A stretch of DNA of 64,000 bases from positions 2,480,001-2,544,000 of the forward strand of contig NZ_LT629788.1 in assembly GCF_900105805.1 (NCBI RefSeq), written 5' to 3'. This DNA comes from Pseudomonas moraviensis. Lineage in GTDB: Bacteria > Pseudomonadota > Gammaproteobacteria > Pseudomonadales > Pseudomonadaceae. How positions within the stretch are numbered: position 1 is the first letter of the stretch; every line of letters starts with the position of its first letter. Position numbers and translations under genes: made by a program. The notes under the pieces are model-generated. The model did no database searches, was not told where the DNA came from, and worked only from the letters and a program-made list of their open reading frames with translations. Below are positions 1-7,281 of this stretch, in pieces.

Positions 1-1465
1 CTGCTTGCGCGCTGAAACGCTGGGCAATGGTCTGGCCCTGCGGAAAATCCATCCGCGTGTCGTTCCATTGCTGCAACAGCTGCGCTTCGTCTGCGGTGCT
101 CAGACCGAACTCTGCCGTCGACACCGCCGGTTGCTCCAGCCCCTGCTCGAGGATCAACAGCAACCGTGCGCCCAGCGCTTCAACTTCCTGGGCATCGAAG
201 TACGCCTGGTCGTAGACCAGATGCAGCCAGGCCTGAGCGTCGAAGCAATTGCTGCGCAGATGGATCGCCAGCGGTGTGGCTTCGTGGCCGTTGGAGACTT
301 TGACGGTGCGCGCCGAGGCCGCGCCGTAGCGGTAATCGTGGTCGTCCTGCTCGTAGGACACCGATACTTCGAACAATTGGGCGCGGTCCTCGCGCAGCAG
401 GCCGAGCGCGCGATTCATTTCACTCAGGGAAAACCGCTGATGGCGCAGATCCTGTTTCAGCTGCGCGGCGATGGCTTGCACCAACTGCGCAAATGGCAAG
501 TCCCGAGCAAAATCCAGGCGCACTGCGCTGACCTGGGCGAACAGGCCGAGGGTGGGTTTGAAACGGGCACCGGAGCGGTTGAGAATCGGCAGGCCCGCCA
601 CCCAATCGTCGCGTTGCGCGGTGCGGCTGAAATACACATGCAAGGCCGCCAAGAAAACATGAAACGCCGAAGCGCCATGCTCTCGCGCCGCTTGCTGCAT
701 GCGCTGATGCAGCAACGCGGGCATGACTTGCACATGGGCCTGCGCCGCCCGCGACACTTGGCCGGAATCCTGACGATGGCGCGGCAGGAGCAACGGCTCC
801 GGCGGCGTCCGGTACTTGTCCAGCCAGTAGGCGCGATCGCGGGCGTGCCGATCCGAACCCTGATAGCGCGCGTCGTCGGCAATGAAATCGACATAGGACG
901 GCGCCGAAAGGGTCGCTGGTTGTCCCTCGCTCAGTGCACTGTAGATCTCGCCCAGCGACCTGAGCATCTGGCCAAAGCCCCAACCGTCGAGAATCAGGTG
1001 ATGGGCCTGGGTCGCCAGCCAATGACGCTCTTCGTCCAGACGAATCAGACAGAAACGGAACAACGGATCGCCGTCCAGGCGATAGACCTGCTGCATTTGC
1101 TGCTTTACCAACGCCTGCGCCGCCGCTTGCGCATCGTCCAGCGCCGCTAGATCAAACAGCGGCACGGCCACTGGCATCGTCGAGGCGAAAGTTTGCAGGG
1201 GCATGCCATCGGCCCCGGCGACCGGCAACAGGACGGTGCGTAACGCATCATTGTTGGCGACCAGCGATTGCAGCGCTGCCTGCATGACCGCCGGGTCTAG
1301 CCGGCCATTTAGCTCTACGTATCCGCCAATGTTGTACAGCGGCGAATCACCGCGACTGAGTTGATCGAGCCAGATATCTCGTTGGGCGGCGGTCAGCGCG
1401 AAGGTTTCGCGAGGCACGGACAGATCGTCCGCTGCGGGAGCAGAAGTAGGCTGCATAAGATCCAT
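1..1465 (-). CDS. Non-ribosomal peptide synthetase, N-terminal fragment (condensation domain and start of adenylation domain)
   Basis: The frame is open to the left edge, so only about 488 N-terminal residues are visible. Residues ~20-450 form a condensation domain: the catalytic HHxxxDG motif is HHLILDG at about 155-161, and the early block includes LTAAQRDIWLDQ. Near the visible end, LLQQWNDTRMDFP is the usual linker into an adenylation domain. A condensation domain as the first domain of a synthetase is typical of lipo-initiation modules that attach a fatty acid to the first amino acid; that role here is inference. The divergent LuxR and NodT-type neighbours match published cyclic-lipopeptide loci (massetolide, viscosin, orfamide). 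The start could be the ATG at 1465 or the in-frame ATG at 1456; neither has a strong ribosome-binding site. The product cannot be named without the adenylation domains. Confidence 0.9.
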   Translation of the reverse strand, partial: MDLMQPTSAPAADDLSVPRETFALTAAQRDIWLDQLSRGDSPLYNIGGYVELNGRLDPAVMQAALQSLVANNDALRTVLLPVAGADGMPLQTFASTMPVAVPLFDLAALDDAQAAAQALVKQQMQQVYRLDGDPLFRFCLIRLDEERHWLATQAHHLILDGWGFGQMLRSLGEIYSALSEGQPATLSAPSYVDFIADDARYQGSDRHARDRAYWLDKYRTPPEPLLLPRHRQDSGQVSRAAQAHVQVMPALLHQRMQQAAREHGASAFHVFLAALHVYFSRTAQRDDWVAGLPILNRSGARFKPTLGLFAQVSAVRLDFARDLPFAQLVQAIAAQLKQDLRHQRFSLSEMNRALGLLREDRAQLFEVSVSYEQDDHDYRYGAASARTVKVSNGHEATPLAIHLRSNCFDAQAWLHLVYDQAYFDAQEVEALGARLLLILEQGLEQPAVSTAEFGLSTADEAQLLQQWNDTRMDFPQGQTIAQRFSAQA

Positions 1466-1929
1466 CTCATGTGATTTGCCGGATATTCAAGCATCGGCCC
1501 CGTTTACGGGATGACACCTGAAACCCGGACAAGCGCAACGCTTCCCTGCCCCACTCGCCCTCCCCCCCCGAACTCAGGCGCGCCGCGCCCTGTTTGCTGA
1601 AGCAACGACTGAAAAATCTGTAGGAAAAACACCATTCCGAGGTAGCGCTTTTCGCTGGGCAGTCGACGCCGGGAAGACTTCATCTGCCGATAATCCGGGC
1701 GTTCGGCATGACTCATCAGTCACGCATGCCGATTGAGCGCAGCCGCCTGCCATCAGCATCTCAGCGGAAATAGTGGCACTTTGTGTCCCTGTTTTCCCCT
1801 ACAGACGCAGGACAAATGCATAGGATTAAATTCCGCTGCAGCTCAGTTCAAGGAGAAATGATTGCGCGGTGACGTGTGCATGAACGGTAGACGAAGCGGT
1901 GATGACTCTGAACCAGGGATGAGAAGGAT
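1466..1929. promoter_or_regulatory. Divergent control region between synthetase gene and luxR
   Basis: This 464-base gap must hold the promoters of both divergent genes. It contains the spaced inverted arms TGTCC (1784-1788) and GGACA (1810-1814), 21 bases apart. Similar arms form the syr-syp box bound by LuxR-type regulators of lipopeptide genes in P. syringae, but the spacing there is shorter, so the match is weak. A good Shine-Dalgarno AAGGAG precedes a four-codon frame at 1858-1872 upstream of luxR. No credible longer gene is seen. Confidence 0.4.
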
Positions 1930-2724
1930 ATGAATCTGACCGGCAGTATTCGCAACATGGAAAACCCGCACTTCTACTGGCAACTTGGAGAGTTGATAGC
2001 CAGCACCGGCGACGATCATTTCGCCAGCAACATGTTCCAGTTGGTCGACACATTGGTGCCGGTCAACCGCCTCGACCTCAGTGAGTGGACGCTGGATGAG
2101 CGTCAGGCCAGCGTGGTCGAGATCAAACCGCTGGGCTGTGCAGGCCTGCCTTCGGCTGGCGAATGCCATGCAGCGATCGAGCGACCGGACGATCATCCGC
2201 TGTTGCAGAAAATGATCGAGATGAACGACTCACTGCTGATCCAGTTGAAAGCCTCCTTGCTGCCACGCCATCCGCAACACGGCGTGCACCAATGCAATCT
2301 GGTGTCACGCACGTCCAATCGCCGGTGTGTGATCTCGGTGTACCGGCCGCATACCCAGCGGGTGTTCTCCCTGCCGGAGCTGGCGTTTCTGAAAAGCCTG
2401 TCCGACACCTTGCTGCCGCTGATCGAGCGGCACGCGCAAATGACCCGACAAAGCCTCGCCCGCTTGCCTCGCCCGGCGCTGGCCGAGCTGGAGCAGGCGC
2501 CGCTGGCGCAGGTCTTCGATGAGCGGCTGGCGTTGAGCGCCATTGTCCTGTCGGCCCGCGAGAAGGAAGTCTGTCTGGGTCTGCTGACCGGCGCTACCGT
2601 GCCGCAAATGGCGGAAAAACTGCGGGTCAAGAACAGCTCGATCGAGACGTATCTCAAGCGCGCCGCCGCCAAACTGGGTGTCAGCGGGCGACATGGCCTG
2701 GCGAAATGGATGGCCGGCGCTTGA
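1930..2724 (+). CDS. LuxR-family transcriptional regulator of the lipopeptide locus
   Basis: A 264-residue protein whose C-terminal ~207-262 is a LuxR-type helix-turn-helix: it begins LSAREKEVCLGLL, and the recognition part includes SSIETYLKRAAAKLGV. The N-terminal ~200 residues do not look like an acyl-homoserine-lactone-binding domain; regulators beside Pseudomonas lipopeptide synthetases are of this type (known). It probably activates the divergent synthetase gene (inference from position). The ATG at 1930 has a purine-rich GAGAAGGA just upstream with short spacing; Met12 (1963) is an alternative start. The next gene overlaps its end by 19 bases in another frame, suggesting co-transcription or translational coupling. 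Confidence 0.87.
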   Translation: MNLTGSIRNMENPHFYWQLGELIASTGDDHFASNMFQLVDTLVPVNRLDLSEWTLDERQASVVEIKPLGCAGLPSAGECHAAIERPDDHPLLQKMIEMNDSLLIQLKASLLPRHPQHGVHQCNLVSRTSNRRCVISVYRPHTQRVFSLPELAFLKSLSDTLLPLIERHAQMTRQSLARLPRPALAELEQAPLAQVFDERLALSAIVLSAREKEVCLGLLTGATVPQMAEKLRVKNSSIETYLKRAAAKLGVSGRHGLAKWMAGA

Positions 2725-4160
2725 ACCCTTCTCGACCTTTACCGCATGTGCAGCCGAAACGCAGGTGTTCGAGCTTACGCCTTCCCCTACTGTGCACGGC
2801 TCTACTCATGGCCGGGTGTTCGCTGATCCCTGATTATGAGCGACCGCCGTCGCCAAGCGCCGCGCAGTACCCGGTGGCGACCCAGCCGACCACGAACCGC
2901 GAAGACTGGCACACGCTGTTCAACGACCCGGCCCTCAAGCAACTGATCGAAACCGCGCTGAGCAACAATCGCGACCTGCGCGTGGCAGCGCTGAATGTTC
3001 AAGCGTTTCAGGCGCAATACCGCATTCAGCGCGCCGACCTGCTGCCGGCGGTGTCGGCCAACGCCAACGAGTTGCGCCAGCGCCTGCCGTCCAGCGTCAC
3101 CGGCGGCCCGGCGCAAATCACCTCGGCGTACACGGTCAATCTGGGCATCAGTGCTTATGAGCTGGATCTGTTCGGTCGGGTGCGCAGCCTCAGCGAACAA
3201 GCGTTGCAGAGCTGGCTCGCCACTGAGCAGGCGCGACGCAGTGCCGAGCTGAGTCTGGTGGCCAACGTTGCCAGCGCCTATCTGACCTGGCGCGCCGATG
3301 AGCAATTGCTGGAATTGAGCCGCGACACCCTCGCCGCGGACGAGCAGAGCCTGCACCTGACCACGCGCAACCGTGAGGCTGGCAAGTCTTCGGCGCTGGA
3401 ACAGGCGCAGGCGCGGACCAGCGTCGACAGTTCGCGGGTCAATCTGGCGCGCTATCAGCGTCTGGTCGCCCAGGACCTGAACAGCCTGACCTTACTGGTG
3501 GGTGCGCCGGTACCCGAGCAATTGCCGGCGCTGCCACTGGCCAGTGAGCTGGTATCGCCGCTGCCGGCCGGGCTGCCGTCGGATCTGTTGCAACGGCGCC
3601 CGGACATTCTCCAGGCCGAATACCGGCTCAAAGCCGCCAACGCCAACATCGGCGCGGCGCGCGCAGCGTTTTTCCCCAGCGTGAGCCTGACCGCCAGTGC
3701 CGGCACCGCCAGTCGCGATCTCTCCGGGTTGTTCAGCGCAGGCTCCGGCGCGTGGACGTTCCAGCCGCAGATCAGCCTGCCGATCTTCAATGCCGGCAGC
3801 CTGCGCGCGAGTCTGGACTACGCGCGGCTGCAAAAAGACGTGGCCGTCGCCGAGTATGAAAAATCGATCCAGACGGCGTTTCAGGAAGTCGCCGACGGAC
3901 TGGCGGCGCGCAGCACCTATGCGCAGCAACTGCAGGCCCAGCGCGATCTGGTGCAAGCCACGCAGGACTACTACAACCTGGCGCAGAACCGTTATCGCAA
4001 CGGCGTCGACAGCAGCCTGACCTTTCTCGATGCGCAGCGTTCGCTGTTCACTTCGCAACAAGCCTTGATCAGCGACCGCCTCGCGCAACTGGTTGCAGAG
4101 GTCAATCTGTACACCGCGCTGGGCGGTGGCTGGCAGACGGAGGCGCCGGCGCTGCGCTGA
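2706..4160 (+). CDS. NodT/OprM-family outer-membrane efflux lipoprotein
   Basis: A 484-residue TolC-like factor of the RND/ABC efflux type. An N-terminal lipoprotein signal ends in the lipobox LMAGC (Cys ~38), followed by SLIPDYERP, typical of the OprM/NodT family. The body carries two outer-membrane-efflux repeats with long helical segments; RPDILQAEYRLKAANANIG is the usual conserved stretch in the second half. The protein would form a trimeric outer-membrane channel. No periplasmic adaptor or inner-membrane pump lies beside it in this window. NodT-like genes next to LuxR and synthetase genes are recorded in Pseudomonas lipopeptide loci, so lipopeptide export is a reasonable inference. The ATG at 2706 lies inside luxR; a GTG at 2748, closer to the signal peptide, is a possible start. 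Confidence 0.88.
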   Translation: MDGRRLNPSRPLPHVQPKRRCSSLRLPLLCTALLMAGCSLIPDYERPPSPSAAQYPVATQPTTNREDWHTLFNDPALKQLIETALSNNRDLRVAALNVQAFQAQYRIQRADLLPAVSANANELRQRLPSSVTGGPAQITSAYTVNLGISAYELDLFGRVRSLSEQALQSWLATEQARRSAELSLVANVASAYLTWRADEQLLELSRDTLAADEQSLHLTTRNREAGKSSALEQAQARTSVDSSRVNLARYQRLVAQDLNSLTLLVGAPVPEQLPALPLASELVSPLPAGLPSDLLQRRPDILQAEYRLKAANANIGAARAAFFPSVSLTASAGTASRDLSGLFSAGSGAWTFQPQISLPIFNAGSLRASLDYARLQKDVAVAEYEKSIQTAFQEVADGLAARSTYAQQLQAQRDLVQATQDYYNLAQNRYRNGVDSSLTFLDAQRSLFTSQQALISDRLAQLVAEVNLYTALGGGWQTEAPALR

Positions 4161-4241
4161 TCTTCGGTCATTTCTTCTTACACCTTTTGTCGCCCGATCC
4201 GGCACCGCGCGGCGATCGGCGGCCGGCGATCAGCCTCAGTT

Positions 4242-4250
4242 TGCTATCAT
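4242..4250 (+). promoter_or_regulatory. Extended -10 promoter candidate for the copper-chaperone pair
   Basis: The string TGCTATCAT fits an extended -10 element (TGn then TATCAT) about 65 bases before the SCO start. No clear -35 is visible, as expected for extended -10 promoters. Prediction only. Confidence 0.4.
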
Positions 4251-4316
4251 GCGGCGCTTTTACGGTTAACCCCCCGCCAGTCCTGCCGACTTGCGGGCTG
4301 CAAAGGGCGGTATTAG

Positions 4317-4922
4317 ATGACGGCTTTGTTGACTCGCCGCAAGGTACTTGCGGGAATGGGCGTGCTCGGGCTCGGCCTGCTCGCCGGTTGCGATACCCGT
4401 GGCCAACTGTCGTACAAGTACGGCAAGGATCTGAGCGACAAGATCCTCGGACGCACCTTCAAGCTGAAGAACCCTGAAGGCGAAACCATGTCGCTGTCGA
4501 GCTTTCGCGGGATGATGCCGATGATCTTCTTCGGCTTCACCCAATGCCCGGCCGTTTGCCCCACCACCCTGGCCCGCGCCGCGCAGATCAAGAAACTCAT
4601 GGGCCGCGACGGCGACCGCCTGCAAGTGGTGTTTATCACCCTCGATCCCGAACGCGACACGCCGCAGATCCTCGACGCCTACGTCAAAGCCTTCGACCCG
4701 AGCTTCGTCGCGCTGTACGGCACGCTTGAGGAAACCAAGGCCACCGCCAAGGAATTCGACGTGTTCTACGAAAAAGTCCCGGCCGGCGACACCTACACCA
4801 TCTCCCATACGTCCACCAGCTACGTCTACGACTCGCGTGGTGAGTTGCGCCTGGGCCTGTCCACTTCGCTGACAGCCCAAGAGTGCACGGAAGATTTGCT
4901 TACTGTTATGGAGGTCTGCTGA
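4317..4922 (+). CDS. SCO1/SenC family copper chaperone lipoprotein
   Basis: A 201-residue thioredoxin-fold protein of the SCO family, which delivers copper to the CuA site of cytochrome c oxidase or handles copper redox in the periplasm. It has the copper-binding CxxxC motif as CPAVC (~residues 79-83) and a distal histidine in ISHTSTSYVYD. The N-terminus TRRKVLAGMGVLGLGLLAGC has a twin-arginine-like start and a lipobox LLAGC, so a membrane-anchored periplasmic protein is expected. Length is normal for the family. Its stop overlaps the start of the PCuAC gene by one base (TGATG), indicating a two-gene copper operon. Confidence 0.9.
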   Translation: MTALLTRRKVLAGMGVLGLGLLAGCDTRGQLSYKYGKDLSDKILGRTFKLKNPEGETMSLSSFRGMMPMIFFGFTQCPAVCPTTLARAAQIKKLMGRDGDRLQVVFITLDPERDTPQILDAYVKAFDPSFVALYGTLEETKATAKEFDVFYEKVPAGDTYTISHTSTSYVYDSRGELRLGLSTSLTAQECTEDLLTVMEVC

Positions 4923-5401
4923 TGCATCCCGTTCTGAACCACCTTAAAAGCACAGTGTGTGCATTGTCCCTGCTCGGCCTGGCCTTTCAGGCGTCCGCGC
5001 AGACCAAAGTCGACGACGCCTGGGTCCGTGCAACCGTGCCGACCCAGTCTGCCAGCGGCGCGTTCATGACCGTCACTGCCGACAGCGACAGCAAACTGCT
5101 CAGCGTCGCCTCGCCAGTGGCCAAGGACGTGCAGATTCATGAGATGAGCATGAAGAACGACGTCATGAACATGGGCCCGGTGAAGTCGGTTGACCTGCCC
5201 GCCGGCAAAGCCGTGAGCTTCGACCCGAACGGCTACCACGTCATGCTGATGGGCCTGACCGGTCAGTTGAAGGAAGGCGAAAGCGTGCCGCTGACCCTGA
5301 CCGTGGAAAACGCCAAGGGCGAGAAAGAAATCATTGAGGTCAAAGCACCGGTTCGCGCGCTGACCAACATGGGCGGCCACGATCACAGCAAGACGCATTG
5401 A
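4922..5401 (+). CDS. PCuAC-family periplasmic copper chaperone
   Basis: A 159-residue protein with a signal peptide ending near FQASA and a PCuAC (DUF461) domain. The family binds Cu(I) through His and Met residues in an H(M)x10Mx21HxM pattern; here IHEMSMKNDVMNMG and YHVMLMG supply these, and the C-terminal GGHDHSKTH adds a His-rich tail. It is known to pass copper to oxidase subunits together with SCO proteins. The start was set at 4922 rather than an upstream in-frame codon because GGAGGT at 4910-4915 sits six bases before it and the ATG overlaps the SCO stop. Confidence 0.9.
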   Translation: MHPVLNHLKSTVCALSLLGLAFQASAQTKVDDAWVRATVPTQSASGAFMTVTADSDSKLLSVASPVAKDVQIHEMSMKNDVMNMGPVKSVDLPAGKAVSFDPNGYHVMLMGLTGQLKEGESVPLTLTVENAKGEKEIIEVKAPVRALTNMGGHDHSKTH

Positions 5402-5437
5402 TCGCTGACGGACATGCTGTTCGCCTGGCAGAAAAAC

Positions 5438-5530
5438 CTGTGGGAGCGAGCTTGCTCGCGATGGCGTCAGGTCAGGCAAATCACCTGTGGCTGAAACTCC
5501 GCTTTCGCGAGCAGGCTCGCTCCCACAGTA
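5438..5530. repeat. Inverted pair of REP-like repeats
   Basis: The two arms carry GAGCTTGCTCGCGA and TCGCGAGCAGGCTCGC in opposite orientation, separated by about 35 bases. This is the common Pseudomonas intergenic palindromic family. It directly precedes the tandem array at 5531 and looks like a diverged, shortened first unit of it. Confidence 0.8.
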
Positions 5531-5946
5531 GTGCCGGGTGAAGCCCCATTTCGCATCCGCCACAAATCCCCTGTAGGAGCGAGCCTGCTCGCGATCACGG
5601 TGTGTCAGTCACGAAGATGTCGAATGACCTGACGCTTTCGCGAGCAGGCTCACTCCCACAGTAGTGCCGGGTGATGCCCCACTTCGCATCCGCCGCAAAT
5701 CCCCTGTAGGAGCGAGCCTGCTCGCGATCACGGTGTGTCAGTCACGAAAATGTCGAATGACCTGACGCTTTCGCGAGCAGGCTCGCTCCCACAGTAGTTC
5801 CGGGTGATGCCCCATTTGGCATCCGCCACAAATCCCCTGTAGGAGCGAGCCTGCTCGCGATCACGGTGTGTCAGTCACGAAAATGTCGAATGACCCGACG
5901 CTTTCGCGAGCGGGCTCACTCCTACACTAGTGCCGGGTGATGCCCA
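5531..5946. repeat. Tandem array of a 133-bp unit built from inverted REP-like arms
   Basis: Units begin at 5531, 5664 and 5797 with GTGCCGGGTG or a one-base variant, and a 16-base fragment of a fourth starts at 5931. The spacing is 133, 133 and 134 bases. Each unit holds one CTGTAGGAGCGAGCCTGCTC arm and one TCGCGAGCAGGCTC arm in opposite orientation. Units differ by only a few substitutions, so the expansion looks recent. The array ends a few bases before the stop codon of the binding-protein gene at 5952. Confidence 0.9.
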
Positions 5947-5951
5947 ATCCC

Positions 5952-6968
5952 TCAACTCCCCGCGCCACCATGCGCCTCTTCAAAGAAGTAATCCTTCCAG
6001 CTCGCCGCCTTGTTTTTCAACACACCCAGTTCCTGCAATTTCTCGGCATAGATGAACGTGCGTTGCGGTACGACGGTGAAGTCGATTTCCGGGTCTTTGA
6101 CGATTTGCTCGACCAGGGCCAGCGGCAGTTTCGATTGTTCTACGCGGATATAGGCCTGGGCGGCGGCGGGTTTGTCGGCCTTGATGATTTTCTCGGCTTC
6201 AGCCAGTGCGTCGTAGAACGCCTTGTAGGTTTTCGGGTTTTCGTCGTGGAATTTTTCTGTGGTGTAGAGCACGTTGAACGTCGCCGGGCCGCCGAGGATG
6301 TCGTAGGAACTCAGCACTTTGTGCACGTTAGGGTTTTGCAGCGCCTGATACTGAAACGGTGGGCTGGAGAAATGCGAGTTGATTTCCGAGCCGCCGGCGA
6401 TCAGCGCGGCGGTGGCGTCCGGGTGCGGCAGGCTGACCGAAATGTTATCGAATTTCTTGAACTGGTCGTCGCCGAATTCCTTGGCGGTTTCGATCTGCAG
6501 CGTGCGCGACTGGAAGCCTACGCCCGCGGCTGGCACGGCGATGCGGTCCTTGTCGCTGAAGTCCTTCAGGGTTTTGATGTTCGGGTTGTTGGTCAGCAGA
6601 TAATTGGGCATCGAGCCCAGCGCGGCGATGGCTTTGACGTTCTGTTTGCCCTTGGTGCGGTCCCACACGGTGAGCATCGGCGGCACGCCGGCGGAGACCA
6701 CGTCCAGCGCACCGGTCAGCAGCGCTTCGTTCATGGCGGTGGCGCCGGAAATGCTGTTCCAGTCGACCTTGATCTCCAGGCCCTGGGCCTTGCCATGTTT
6801 CTCGATCAGTTGTTGGTCGCGCACGACGTCGAGAATCAGGTAACCAATGCCGAATTGCTGGGCGATGCTGATCTTGCCTTCGGCCTGAGCGCCGCTACTG
6901 AACAGCGCGCCCGCTGCCAGAGTAGCGGCCAACAGAGTCAGCGCGGAACGTTTGAACGGTGTGGCCAT
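5952..6968 (-). CDS. ABC transporter substrate-binding protein, sulfonate/nitrate/taurine type
   Basis: A 338-residue secreted binding protein with a signal peptide ending at GAQA (~residues 1-29). The sequence after it (KISIAQQFGIGYLILDV) and ATAMNEALLTGALDVVSAG fit the NitT/TauT/SsuA family (NMT1-like), which feeds sulfonates, nitrate or related small anions to ABC permeases. No permease or ATPase gene lies beside it, so it is either an orphan or works with a distant transporter. The start has GAGG in front at good spacing. The upstream side is very AT-rich with a short palindrome at 7009-7020. Substrate is not determinable from sequence; an aliphatic sulfonate is a guess. Confidence 0.85.
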   Translation of the reverse strand: MATPFKRSALTLLAATLAAGALFSSGAQAEGKISIAQQFGIGYLILDVVRDQQLIEKHGKAQGLEIKVDWNSISGATAMNEALLTGALDVVSAGVPPMLTVWDRTKGKQNVKAIAALGSMPNYLLTNNPNIKTLKDFSDKDRIAVPAAGVGFQSRTLQIETAKEFGDDQFKKFDNISVSLPHPDATAALIAGGSEINSHFSSPPFQYQALQNPNVHKVLSSYDILGGPATFNVLYTTEKFHDENPKTYKAFYDALAEAEKIIKADKPAAAQAYIRVEQSKLPLALVEQIVKDPEIDFTVVPQRTFIYAEKLQELGVLKNKAASWKDYFFEEAHGGAGS

Positions 6969-7008
6969 GACAACCTCGCAGCATGGGGGTGGGCTGAAAG
7001 GTCTGACT

Positions 7009-7020
7009 TTATAGCTATAA
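7009..7020. promoter_or_regulatory. AT-rich palindrome upstream of the binding-protein gene
   Basis: TTATAGCTATAA is a perfect 12-base palindrome about 40 bases before the start codon of the minus-strand gene, inside an AT-rich tract (7008-7055) that contrasts with the rest of the window. It may be a promoter or an operator. The 313-base gap 6969-7281 holds no other gene. Confidence 0.35.
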
Positions 7021-7243
7021 AAAATAGAAATTAAATATCTTTATCGCATATCGATAGCACTGAGCGGTTGGCTGTCTGTTGCGTGGATATCGCGAGAGGC
7101 GGACGGACTTACAACAGTCTGAAACAAAAAACTCCGCTGACTTTAAAGCCGCAATACGTCCAGAACCCGTGCCCGATCTGGGTCCACGACATTTAAAGGA
7201 TCGCCAGCCGCAGGTTTAAAAAGCCGATCAGCCGGCCTGTCCT

Positions 7244-7252
7244 TGGTATCAT
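7244..7252 (+). promoter_or_regulatory. Extended -10 promoter candidate
   Basis: TGGTATCAT matches an extended -10 (TGn plus TATCAT) about 30 bases before the ATG at 7282. No good -35 box is evident. Confidence 0.35.
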
Positions 7253-7281
7253 CACCCACACTTTTTTGACCCTTTGATGAC

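Noticed and set aside
5531..5946. CRISPR array
   Set aside because: The 133-bp period is too long and the whole unit, not just a short repeat, is conserved; there are no unique spacers and no cas genes.
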